Assembly (NCBI RefSeq): GCF_020880995.1
Contig: NZ_JAJISD010000001.1
Location: 744,001 to 808,000, forward strand
Direction of reading: 5' to 3'
Origin: Reyranella aquatilis
GTDB lineage: Bacteria > Pseudomonadota > Alphaproteobacteria > Reyranellales > Reyranellaceae
Length of the DNA stretch: 64,000 nt
The stretch's first letter is position 1; each line of letters starts with the position of its first letter. The notes under the pieces were generated by a model. The model was given only the letters and a program-made list of their open reading frames with translations, did no database searches and had not been told where the DNA came from. The translations under genes and the position numbers were made by a program. Shown here piece after piece: positions 37,298-44,996 of the stretch.

Positions 37298-38788
37298 GTG
37301 GACGATTTTCAGGTCGATGTGTTGGTGGTCGGTGCCGGAAACGCGGCAGCCTGTGCGGCTCTGGCGGCTCGCGAGACGGGCGCCTCGGTCGCCATGCTGG
37401 AAGCGGCCCCGGAAGCCGAGCGCGGCGGCAACAGCACGTACACAGCGGGCGCCATGCGCGTCGTCTTCCACGGCGTCGACGATCTGGTGCAGCTCTACGA
37501 CCTGACCGAGGACGAGAAGCGCGACGTCGATTTCGGCAGCTACACGGCCGACGAGTATCTCGATGACATGGGCCGCGTGACCAACTACCGCTGCGACCCC
37601 GAGCTGACCGACATCCTGATCGGCCGCAGCTTCGAGACGATGAAGTGGATGCGCTCCAAGGGCGTGCGCTTCCAGCCGTCCTATGGCCGCCAGGCCTTCA
37701 AGGTGAACGGCAAATACAAGTTCTGGGGCGGCCTCGCCGTCGAAGCGTGGGGTGGCGGACCGGGTCTCGTCGACCTCGAGCACAAGGCTGCGATCAAGGC
37801 CGGCATCCCGATCCACTACGAGACCGCAGCGGTGTCGCTGATCGAGGAGGATGGCGTCGTGCGCGGCGTCATCGCCCGGCACAAGGGCCGCAAGATCAGG
37901 ATCGGCGCCAAGGCGGTCGTGCTGGCTTGCGGGGGCTTCGAGAGCAACGCCGAGATGCGCACGCGCTATCTCGGCCCGACCTGGGATCTCGCCAAGGTCC
38001 GTGGCACCCGCTTCAATACCGGCGCCGGCATCAACATGGCGCTGGCGATCGGCGCCAAGCCGCACGGCAATTGGTCGGGCGGCCATGCCGTCGGCTGGGA
38101 CATGAATGCACCTGAGTTCGGCGACCTCGATGTCGGCGACAACTTCCAGAAGCACTCCTACCCGCTCGGCATCATGGTCAACGCCAACGGACTGCGCTTC
38201 GTCGACGAGGGCGCCGATTTCCGCAACTACACCTACGCCAAGTACGGGGCGGTTATCCTCGCCCAGCCGCAGCAGTTTGCGTGGCAGATCTTCGATTCGA
38301 AGGTGCTCGACAAGCTGCGCGACGAGTATCGCATCAAGCGCATGACCAAGGTTCGCGCCGACACCATCGAGGAGCTGGCGACAAAGCTCGAAGGCGTGAA
38401 CCAGGAGCAGTTCCTCAAGACCATCAAGGAATGGAATGCCGCGGTCATGACAGACGTGCCGTTCAACCCGGCGGTCAAGGATGGCCGAGGCACGCGCGGT
38501 CTCGCCGTGCCGAAGAGCAACTGGGCCAACACGATCGACCAGGCTCCGTTCGAGGCCTATGCCGTGACCTGCGGCCTTACGTTCACGTTCGGCGGCCTCA
38601 AGATCACCAACGAGGGCGAGGTCGAGAATACGGACGGCCAGCCGATCCCCGGCCTTTTCGCCGCGGGCGAGCTCGTCGGCGGGCTGTTCTATCACAACTA
38701 TCCCGGCGGGACGGGCCTCGTGTCCGGCGCCGTGCTGGGCAAGCTCGCGGGCGACGGGGCCGGCAAGTACGTCGCTGGCAAGAACTAG
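37298..38788 (+). CDS. tcuA: FAD-dependent tricarballylate dehydrogenase TcuA-like
   Basis: Flavoprotein of the fumarate reductase/succinate dehydrogenase-like FAD family. FAD-binding VDVLVVGAGNAAACAALAARETGASVAMLEAAP starts the protein, followed by RGGNSTYTAGAMR, the AVVLACGGFESN motif and the C-terminal GLFAAGELVGGLFYHNYPGGTGLVSGAVLG. This set matches tricarballylate dehydrogenase (TcuA), which makes cis-aconitate. I start at GTG 37298 after GAGGAG (496 residues) instead of the 37250 extension. A Bug-type binding protein follows, as is usual for tricarboxylate genes. Confidence 0.83.
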   Translation: MDDFQVDVLVVGAGNAAACAALAARETGASVAMLEAAPEAERGGNSTYTAGAMRVVFHGVDDLVQLYDLTEDEKRDVDFGSYTADEYLDDMGRVTNYRCDPELTDILIGRSFETMKWMRSKGVRFQPSYGRQAFKVNGKYKFWGGLAVEAWGGGPGLVDLEHKAAIKAGIPIHYETAAVSLIEEDGVVRGVIARHKGRKIRIGAKAVVLACGGFESNAEMRTRYLGPTWDLAKVRGTRFNTGAGINMALAIGAKPHGNWSGGHAVGWDMNAPEFGDLDVGDNFQKHSYPLGIMVNANGLRFVDEGADFRNYTYAKYGAVILAQPQQFAWQIFDSKVLDKLRDEYRIKRMTKVRADTIEELATKLEGVNQEQFLKTIKEWNAAVMTDVPFNPAVKDGRGTRGLAVPKSNWANTIDQAPFEAYAVTCGLTFTFGGLKITNEGEVENTDGQPIPGLFAAGELVGGLFYHNYPGGTGLVSGAVLGKLAGDGAGKYVAGKN

Positions 38789-38890
38789 GCTGAACAACTC
38801 GCAGCACACTTGCTGCAAAGCCGGATTGGCTTCAAGGTCCGGGAAGTTCGCGCGACGCGGAGGAACTGCGCGCGCCTCAGGAGGAAGAAG

Positions 38891-39868
38891 ATGTCCAAGG
38901 TAACCCGACGTCACGCCCTGGCTCTCGGCGGCTCGTCCCTGTTGCTGCCGTCGGCCGTGCGCGCCCAGGCCAACTGGCCGGCCGGCCCGGTCACCTTCGT
39001 CGTCGGCTATGCCGCCGGCGGCAGCACCGACATCAACGCCCGCGAGCTGGCGCACGTCATGACGCCGGTCATCGGGCAGCAGATCATCATCGACAACAAG
39101 GGCGGCGCCGCAGGGTCGATCGGCCTGCGTGCCGTCGCCAACGCCAAGCCGGACGGCCAGACGCTGTTCGTCGCCGTCGGCACGAACGTGATCATCAACC
39201 CGCATGTCCAGAAGGGCATGATCGACACGCTCGCGGCCCTTGCGCCCATTTGCCAGATCACCGACTACCAGTACGTGCTGGTGGTCGGGAATACGGTTCC
39301 GGTGAAGAACGCGGCGGAACTCGTGGCCCTCGCGAAGAAGGACCCGGAAAAGCTCACCTATTCGTCGTCGGGCGTGGGCGGCAACAATCACCTCGCGGGA
39401 GCGCTGTTCGCGGATGCTGCCGGCATCAAGATCACCCACGTGCCGTACAAGGGCACAGGGCCGGCCGTCGCCGATGTGATCAGCGGCCAGATCACCATGA
39501 ACTTCTCGTCGCTGCCACCGGCGGTCTCCCAGGTCAAGGGCGGCAACCTCAAGGCGCTGGCGGTGACCGGCAACAAGCGCGTGAGCTCGCTGCCCGACGT
39601 GCCGACCCTGAAGGAACAGGGGATCGACGTGGTGGTCACCAGTTGGCAGGGCCTGTTCGCCCCGGCCAAGACCCCGCCCGACATCCTCGACAAGATCGAG
39701 AAGGCGGCCAAGGAAGGGATGAAGAACCCGAAATACGAAGAGGCCCTCGCCCGCGACGGGCTGGAAATGCCGCCGGAACGGACGCGCGCGCAGTTCGCCA
39801 AGTTCGTGGGCGAGGAACATGCCTTCTGGGGGACGACCCTGAAGAAGCTCAACATCCAGATGGAGTAG
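38891..39868 (+). CDS. Bug-family substrate-binding protein with Tat-type signal
   Basis: Periplasmic Bug/TctC protein of 325 residues. The signal peptide SKVTRRHALALGGSSLLLPSAVRAQ has a twin arginine, so export by Tat is likely. The mature part has the family blocks FVVGYAAGGSTDI, VIIDNKGGAAGSIG-type IIIDNKGGAAGSIGLR, TYSSSGVGGNNHLAGALF, THVPYKGTGPAV and LFAPAKTPPDI. ATG 38891 has an AGGAGGAAG site. Located directly after the TcuA-like gene, which suggests a carboxylate ligand. Confidence 0.9.
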   Translation: MSKVTRRHALALGGSSLLLPSAVRAQANWPAGPVTFVVGYAAGGSTDINARELAHVMTPVIGQQIIIDNKGGAAGSIGLRAVANAKPDGQTLFVAVGTNVIINPHVQKGMIDTLAALAPICQITDYQYVLVVGNTVPVKNAAELVALAKKDPEKLTYSSSGVGGNNHLAGALFADAAGIKITHVPYKGTGPAVADVISGQITMNFSSLPPAVSQVKGGNLKALAVTGNKRVSSLPDVPTLKEQGIDVVVTSWQGLFAPAKTPPDILDKIEKAAKEGMKNPKYEEALARDGLEMPPERTRAQFAKFVGEEHAFWGTTLKKLNIQME

Positions 39869-39970
39869 CGCTGGGCGCGCACAGCCCCGGTCGCGCGTCA
39901 TTCCTCAGCCAGCGAAGACGCGCCACCGGGGTGGCGCCCCCAGCCCATCATCCTGCCGTCGAGGAGGCCC

Positions 39971-40828
39971 CTACCCGGGCTTTTTCGATTGCGCCTGCCT
40001 TTCGCGCCTCTCCTCACCCAGCTTCCTCAGGCGCTCGATCTCTTCCGGCTTCACGCGCCCGTAGCGTGGCCGCCAGTCGTCGTCGGACGGCCAGACGACC
40101 TCGGAGCGCTTGATCGTGCGCGGCGCCCGTGCGCTCCCGAGTAGATCGAGCGCCTGGCCGGCGATCACGCGCTGGAGGTCCCGGCGCCCCGGCGGACCGC
40201 ACGGATTACCGAGCGGAAAGTCCGTGAACAGGAAACGCGGCACGCCGCAATATTCGACGATGTCGCGGGCGGAGCCGACGATCACCGTCGGCATGCCGTT
40301 GGCTTCGAGATGACGGGCGACCAAACTCACGGTTTGGTGGCAGACGGGTCAAAGGGGACTGAGCAGGGCCGCGTCGGCGCCGTCGGCGCGCAGTCTCTCG
40401 AGCACCTGCGGCGCGTCGATCTCCATCGTCTTGCGCTGGCTGTATTCGGTCGGTACGCCATGAAACCGCTCGGCCAGCCCACCGACCATACCTTCCGCCA
40501 TCCGCTCCTGCAGGGCCTCGACCGGCAGGAAACTGGCCCGGTCGTCTGTGTGGGTCGATTCCTTGTCCCAAGCGAGGTTGTCTGTGAAGAGTTTGGCAGG
40601 CGCGGCAGAGATCGCTTCCGACCAGACCCGACGCTGGCCAGAGGCATCGCGATTCCCAAGGTCAGGTGGGCTTGCCGTCGTCACAAGCCCAATCCGCGCC
40701 TGCGACAGCGGCTTGTCGAGGCGTGCGAACGTTACGTCGTCGAAGTGGGCCCAGACATAGTCCGATGGATAGCCGAGCGCCCGGTAGTAATCCCTCGTGC
40801 GCTCCATGTAGCGGACAGTCTCGGTCAT
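39971..40828 (-). CDS. GrdB-like candidate selenoprotein (in-frame UGA = Sec160)
   Basis: A 285-residue protein related to glycine/sarcosine/betaine reductase selenoprotein B. The reading frame is uninterrupted from ATG 40828 to 39971 except for one TGA at 40349-40351. It sits in LLSPL-[TGA]-PVCHQTVSLVARHLE, at the place where family members have a redox Cys/Sec (UxxC). Downstream the frame continues with a typical GSARDIVEYCGVPRFLFTDFPLGNPCG region. A SECIS-like hairpin follows 10 bases after the TGA. If the TGA were a true stop, only a 159-residue fragment would be made. The gene lies 37 bp after the other candidate selenoprotein gene. Role likely thiol/selenol redox chemistry; substrate unknown. 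Confidence 0.86.
40320..40338 (-). other. SECIS-like hairpin of the GrdB-like gene
   Basis: Reading downstream of the TGA: ACCAAAC, loop CGUGA, GTTTGGT. The stem is 7 bp and perfect. With the U of UGA as 1, the stem spans 14-32 and the loop GU is at 22-23, close to G23-U24 of the E. coli fdhF SECIS. Confidence 0.75.
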
Positions 40829-40865
40829 CGTCTCCCCCCTTGGCAGCCTTCTTCTTGCGGCCAGT

Positions 40866-41420
40866 CTAACCGCGCTTCGGCACGATGCAGAAGCCCTGCG
40901 CCTCTATGCCGAGCGCTGGATTGAACTTGGAGCGGAAATTCTCCATCGCGATGGCCGCCGTCAGCTCGACGATCTGGGCCTCGGTGTAGTGCCGCTTGAG
41001 TTGCTCGACGAGCGCGTCGTCGACTTTCCGGTCCGTATAGGTGATCCGTTCGGCGTACTCGAGCGCCAGCCGCTCGGCTTCGCTGAAAAGCGCGCTGTCG
41101 CGCCACGTCGTGACGTCCGCCAGCTTCTCCATCCCGCCTTCCGTCGTTTCCAGCACACGGCTGGAATTGATATCAATTCAAAACGGGCAGCCGTTGATCG
41201 TCGCGACGCGGACATAGAGCAGCGCCGGCAGGCCCTTGGGCAGCAGACCGGACTGCTCGATTGACTGGCCGAGCATGCCGGCGGCGCGCAGGATCGGCGG
41301 GCAGTGCGCCATCACCTTGGTCGGATTGAGCAGGCCGCCGAACATCTCGCGCTGCTTTTCGAAGGTGGCCTTCAGGATGGGATCGCCACCGTCTTCCTCG
41401 ATCTCGCTGACCCGCGCCAT
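40866..41420 (-). CDS. AhpD/carboxymuconolactone-decarboxylase-like candidate selenoprotein (in-frame UGA = Sec81)
   Basis: A 184-residue protein of the AhpD-like CMD family. The frame is open from ATG 41420 to TAA-side 40866 except for one TGA at 41178-41180, in ATINGCPF-[TGA]-IDINSSRVLE. Homologues have Cys here, forming the CxxC redox pair; the TGA would make CxxU (C78-P-F-U81). The C-terminal half (EAQIVELTAAIAMENFRSKFNPALG) is intact. A SECIS-like hairpin follows the TGA. AhpD-like selenoproteins with CxxU are known in bacteria. First gene of the candidate selenoprotein operon; expected function is peroxide/thiol reduction. Confidence 0.87.
41148..41166 (-). other. SECIS-like hairpin of the AhpD-like gene
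   Basis: Reading downstream of the TGA: TTCCAGC, loop CGUGU, GCTGGAA. The stem is 7 bp and perfect, spanning positions 15-33 from the U of UGA. The loop GU falls at 23-24, the same numbering as in the E. coli fdhF SECIS. Confidence 0.76.
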
Positions 41421-41534
41421 GGAGCACCTCTCCGTTTCAGGGAAACGGACGTTAGCGCCGCGGTTGGCCGTCCCACGATGGACATCTTCTCATGTCCGGA
41501 TGAAATCGCCGATGGCCAGGGCGGGAGCCCGGGA

Positions 41535-41963
41535 CTAGAGACGATGGAGATCCGGCCGGACCAACAGCCAGAAGACCATCGACGAGGCGAGCGCACAGGC
41601 CAGGACGAACGGCAGAAGAAAGGCCAGATTGGCCAGCAGCGCCAGCCAGGCCGAATCGGCCTTCTCGCCATCCGCGCCCACCAGAGCAGCGAACAGCGCA
41701 ATGAAGACGAAGCCCAGCACGAAACCGGCGGCTGCATAGGCGCGCCAGCCATCCCAGTGCTTGCGGCGCATGACCAGGAACGACGGCAGGCCGACCACCA
41801 GCGCAAACGGATAGGAGATGTAGCCGGCGAAGGCGGCGTAGCCCAAGGTCTGCGAATCGCCGCCGGTAACCAGGACGACCGCGGCAAGGATCAGCGCCGG
41901 CATCATCGGGGCGACGAGAAATCCCCCCACGGTGCGATAGGCCCGGTTGCGCGCAGACGACAT
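41535..41963 (-). CDS. Small polytopic membrane protein of unknown function
   Basis: A 142-residue protein with four hydrophobic segments (TVGGFLVAPMMPALILAAVVLV, YAAFAGYISYPFALVVGLPSFLV, AAGFVLGFVFIALFAALVGA, LLANLAFLLPFVLACALASSMVFWLL). No motif recognised. The start is ATG 41963, not the 42011 extension. It lies upstream of the candidate selenoprotein operon on the same strand with a 114-bp gap. Confidence 0.65.
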   Translation of the reverse strand: MSSARNRAYRTVGGFLVAPMMPALILAAVVLVTGGDSQTLGYAAFAGYISYPFALVVGLPSFLVMRRKHWDGWRAYAAAGFVLGFVFIALFAALVGADGEKADSAWLALLANLAFLLPFVLACALASSMVFWLLVRPDLHRL

Positions 41964-42043
41964 GACGTCTCCAAAGAAAAGGCCGGACCCGCTCATCGCC
42001 GGTCCGGCCACATCTTGATCCCGGATAGTCCCGAAATCGAGTG

Positions 42044-43627
42044 CTAGAAGCCCAGCGCCTTGGCCTGCACCACACCTTCGATACCGCTGATCTTGGCCAT
42101 CAACTCGCTCGAGATTGGCTGGTCGACCTGGACAAGAGCGATGGCCGATCCGCCCGGCTTGTCGCGGCCGAGATGGAAGGTCGCGATGTTGACCTTGCCT
42201 TCGCCCAGCAGCGTGCCGAGGCGGCCGATGAAGCCCGGCTTGTCGTCGTTGGTGATGTAGAGCATGTGCGGCGCGAACTCGGCGTCGATCTCGATGCCCT
42301 TGATCTCGACGATGCGCGGATGCTTGCCGCCGAAAAGCGTGCCCGTGACCGAGCGCGTGTACTTCTCGGTCGTGACCGAGAGGCGGATCATCGAATTGTA
42401 ATCGGTCTCACGCTCATGCTTGACCTCCGCCACCTCGATGCCGCGCTCGCGGGCGATCACCGGGGCGTTGACCATGTTGACCGACGTGAGCTGCGGCCGC
42501 AGCACGCCCATCAGCGCCACCTGGGTCAGCGGCTTGACGTTGAGCTTCGCCACCTGGCCTTCGAACTCGATCGAGACGGCCTTGATGTCCGTGTCGGTCA
42601 GCTGGCCCGCGAAGGAGCCCAGCTTCTCGGCGAGGTCGAGGAACGGCGCCAGCTTCGGCGCGTCCTCAGCCGAGACGTTCGGCATGTTGAGCGAGTTGGT
42701 GACGGCGCCCGTCAGCAGGTAGTCGGCCATCTGCTCGGCGACCTGAAGGGCCACGTTCTCCTGCGCCTCGACCGTCGAGGCGCCGAGGTGCGGCGTGCAG
42801 ACCAGGTTCGGCGCACCGAACAGCACGTTCTCCTTGGCCGGCTCCTCCACGAACACGTCGAAGCCCGCGCCCGCGATATGGCCCGAGACCAGCAAGTCGC
42901 GGACGGCCAGCTCGTCGACCAGGCCGCCACGGGCGCAGTTGACGATGCGCACGCCCTTCTTGGTCTTCATCAGGTTGGCCCGCGAGAGAATGTTCTTGGT
43001 CTGCTCAGTGAGCGGCGTGTGCACCGTGATGAAGTCGGCGCGCGCCAGCACCTGCTCCAGCGTTGCCTTCTCTACGCCGAGCTCGGCCGCTCGCTGGTCG
43101 CTCAGAAACGGGTCGTAGGCCACCACGCGCATCTTGAGGCCGATGGCGCGCTCGGCGACGATCGAGCCGATGTTGCCGCATCCGATCAGGCCCAGCGTCT
43201 TGAAGCTGAGCTCGGTGCCCATGAACTTGTTCTTTTCCCACTTGCCGGCCTGCGTGCTGGCATTGGCCTCCGGCACCTGACGGGCGACGGCGAACATCAG
43301 CGCGATGGCGTGTTCCGCCGTGGTGATGGCGTTGCCGAACGGCGTGTTCATGACGACGACGCCGTGTGAGGTTGCGGCCTTGATGTCGACATTGTCGACG
43401 CCGATGCCGGCGCGGCCGACGACCTTCAGCTTCTTGGCTACGGCAAGGACCTCGGCCGTCACCTTGGTGGCCGAGCGGATCGCCAGCCCGTCGTAGCTGC
43501 CGATGATCTCACGCAGCTCGGCGGGCTTGAGGCCCGGCTTGAAATCGACGTCGCAGCCGCGTTCCGAGAAGATCTCGACGGCGCGCGGGGACAGTTCATC
43601 GGAAATGAGAACCTTGGGCTTTGCCAT
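42044..43627 (-). CDS. serA: D-3-phosphoglycerate dehydrogenase
   Basis: First enzyme of serine synthesis: oxidises 3-phosphoglycerate. NAD site VGRAGIGVDNVDI, then LGLIGCGNIGSIVAER, the Arg of VNCARGGLVDE, the Glu of VFVEEPAKEN and the His of CTPHLGAST make the complete active site. The C-terminal ASB and ACT domains (about 300-527) are present, ending YITNDDKPGFIGRLGTLLG...IALVQVDQPI. Length 527 residues from ATG 43627. Next to serC on the same strand. Confidence 0.96.
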   Translation of the reverse strand: MAKPKVLISDELSPRAVEIFSERGCDVDFKPGLKPAELREIIGSYDGLAIRSATKVTAEVLAVAKKLKVVGRAGIGVDNVDIKAATSHGVVVMNTPFGNAITTAEHAIALMFAVARQVPEANASTQAGKWEKNKFMGTELSFKTLGLIGCGNIGSIVAERAIGLKMRVVAYDPFLSDQRAAELGVEKATLEQVLARADFITVHTPLTEQTKNILSRANLMKTKKGVRIVNCARGGLVDELAVRDLLVSGHIAGAGFDVFVEEPAKENVLFGAPNLVCTPHLGASTVEAQENVALQVAEQMADYLLTGAVTNSLNMPNVSAEDAPKLAPFLDLAEKLGSFAGQLTDTDIKAVSIEFEGQVAKLNVKPLTQVALMGVLRPQLTSVNMVNAPVIARERGIEVAEVKHERETDYNSMIRLSVTTEKYTRSVTGTLFGGKHPRIVEIKGIEIDAEFAPHMLYITNDDKPGFIGRLGTLLGEGKVNIATFHLGRDKPGGSAIALVQVDQPISSELMAKISGIEGVVQAKALGF

Positions 43628-43727
43628 GGGATGACTCCAATTGTTGTGCTGGGGTCGCGCCACTCAAGCGGCGCGTCATGCGATAGGGCAGCAGGAAGAT
43701 CGCGCCACGGGAGCGGCGCGCTCCCAG

Positions 43728-44885
43728 CTACGAAAAATCGCGCTCGATCTCGGCGTAGGCCCAGTCGAGCCAGGGCAGCAGCGCCTCGAGATCGGCCTTC
43801 TCGACCGTGGCACCGCACCAGATGCGCAGGCCTGGCGGGGCGTCGCGGTAGGAGCCGACGTCGTAGCCTGCCTTCTCGGATTCGAGCAGGTCGCCCATCT
43901 TCTTGGCGGCCGCGGCCTGCTTGTCGGCCGGCAGCGCGGTGAACCACGGCGCCTTGATGACGAGGCACACCGACGTGTTAGAGCGGATCGCCTTGTCGGC
44001 GGCCAGGAAAGCGGCCCAAGCGCGGGACTCGACGAACTTTTCCAGCACGCCGAGATTGCCCTCGGAACGCGCCATCAGGCCCTTCAGCCCGCCGACACTC
44101 TCGCCCCACTTGAGACCGTCGATCGCGTCCTCGATGCAGAGCAGCGACGGCGTATTGATCGTGTCGCCCTTGAAGATGGCCTCGGAGAACTTGCCGCCCG
44201 AGGTCAGGCGGAAGATCTTCGGCATCGGCCAGGCCGGCGTGTAGCTCTCGAGCCGCTCGATGGCACGCGGCGACAGCACGAGCATGCCGTGCGCGCCCTC
44301 GCCGCCCATGACCTTCTGCCAGGACCAGGTGACGACATCGAGCTTGGCCCACGGCAGGTCCATCGCGAACACGGCGGAGGTCGCATCGCAGATCGCGAGG
44401 CCTTGGCGATCGCCGGCGATCCAGTCGCCATTCGGCACCTTCACGCCGGAGGTCGTGCCGTTCCATGTGAAGACGACGTCATGCGTCCAGTCGACCGCCT
44501 TGAGATCGGCGATCTGTCCGTAGGGCGCCTTGAGCGTGCGGGTATCCTTGAGCTTGAGCTGCTTCACCACATCGGTGACCCAGCCCTCGCCGAAGCTCTC
44601 CCAGGTCAGCATGTCGACCGGGCGGGCGCCTAGCAACGACCACAGCGCCATTTCGACGGCGCCGGTGTCCGACGCAGGAACGATGGCGATGCGATAGTCG
44701 GCCGGAATTCCGAGGATCGCACGCGTGCGATCAACCGCTTCGACGATCTTCTTCTTGCCGAGCTTCGACCTGTGGGACCGCCCGACGGCGGCATCTTTGA
44801 GAACTTCCGGTGTCCAACCCGGACGCTTGGCGCAGGGGCCCGAAGAAAAATCGGGACGCGCAGGACGTAGTGACGGCTTCGTCAT
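43728..44885 (-). CDS. serC: Phosphoserine aminotransferase
   Basis: PLP enzyme that makes phosphoserine from phosphohydroxypyruvate; 385 residues, of the archaeal/alphaproteobacterial PSAT type. [12 protein letters not shown] near the N-terminus and the PLP-lysine region [17 protein letters not shown] are visible. ATG 44885 has better spacing from AAGGGAG than the in-frame ATG 44891. Followed by serA (100-bp gap). Confidence 0.93.
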   Translation of the reverse strand: MTKPSLRPARPDFSSGPCAKRPGWTPEVLKDAAVGRSHRSKLGKKKIVEAVDRTRAILGIPADYRIAIVPASDTGAVEMALWSLLGARPVDMLTWESFGEGWVTDVVKQLKLKDTRTLKAPYGQIADLKAVDWTHDVVFTWNGTTSGVKVPNGDWIAGDRQGLAICDATSAVFAMDLPWAKLDVVTWSWQKVMGGEGAHGMLVLSPRAIERLESYTPAWPMPKIFRLTSGGKFSEAIFKGDTINTPSLLCIEDAIDGLKWGESVGGLKGLMARSEGNLGVLEKFVESRAWAAFLAADKAIRSNTSVCLVIKAPWFTALPADKQAAAAKKMGDLLESEKAGYDVGSYRDAPPGLRIWCGATVEKADLEALLPWLDWAYAEIERDFS

Positions 44886-44911
44886 TGTCATTCTCCCTTA
44901 CAGAAGAAATG

Positions 44912-44952
44912 CACTCCGGTGGGGGAGCGTGGCCCGCGCGTCGTATACGGGC
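44912..44952 (-). promoter_or_regulatory. Two hairpins in the serC leader, possible serC RNA motif
   Basis: Read toward serC, the leader has hairpin 1 (GCCCG and CGGGC, 44932-44952) and hairpin 2 (CGCTCC, loop CCCACC, GGAGTG, 44912-44929) just upstream of the AAGGGAG ribosome site. A conserved serC leader RNA is known in alphaproteobacteria; the two hairpins fit that, but the match is only suggestive. Confidence 0.4.
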
Positions 44953-44996
44953 GTACCGCTGCGCCGTCAATGTGGAGAGATTGTCGCGCTGCGGGT

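Noticed and set aside
37256..39901. 881-residue open frame on the minus strand
   Set aside because: Shadow of the TcuA-like and Bug genes.
40349..41180. Two adjacent pseudogenes interrupted by nonsense mutations
   Set aside because: Each gene has one TGA only, at a Cys position, with intact frames on both sides and SECIS-like hairpins; decay would not be expected to give that.
42041..43369. 442-residue open frame on the plus strand
   Set aside because: Antisense to serA.
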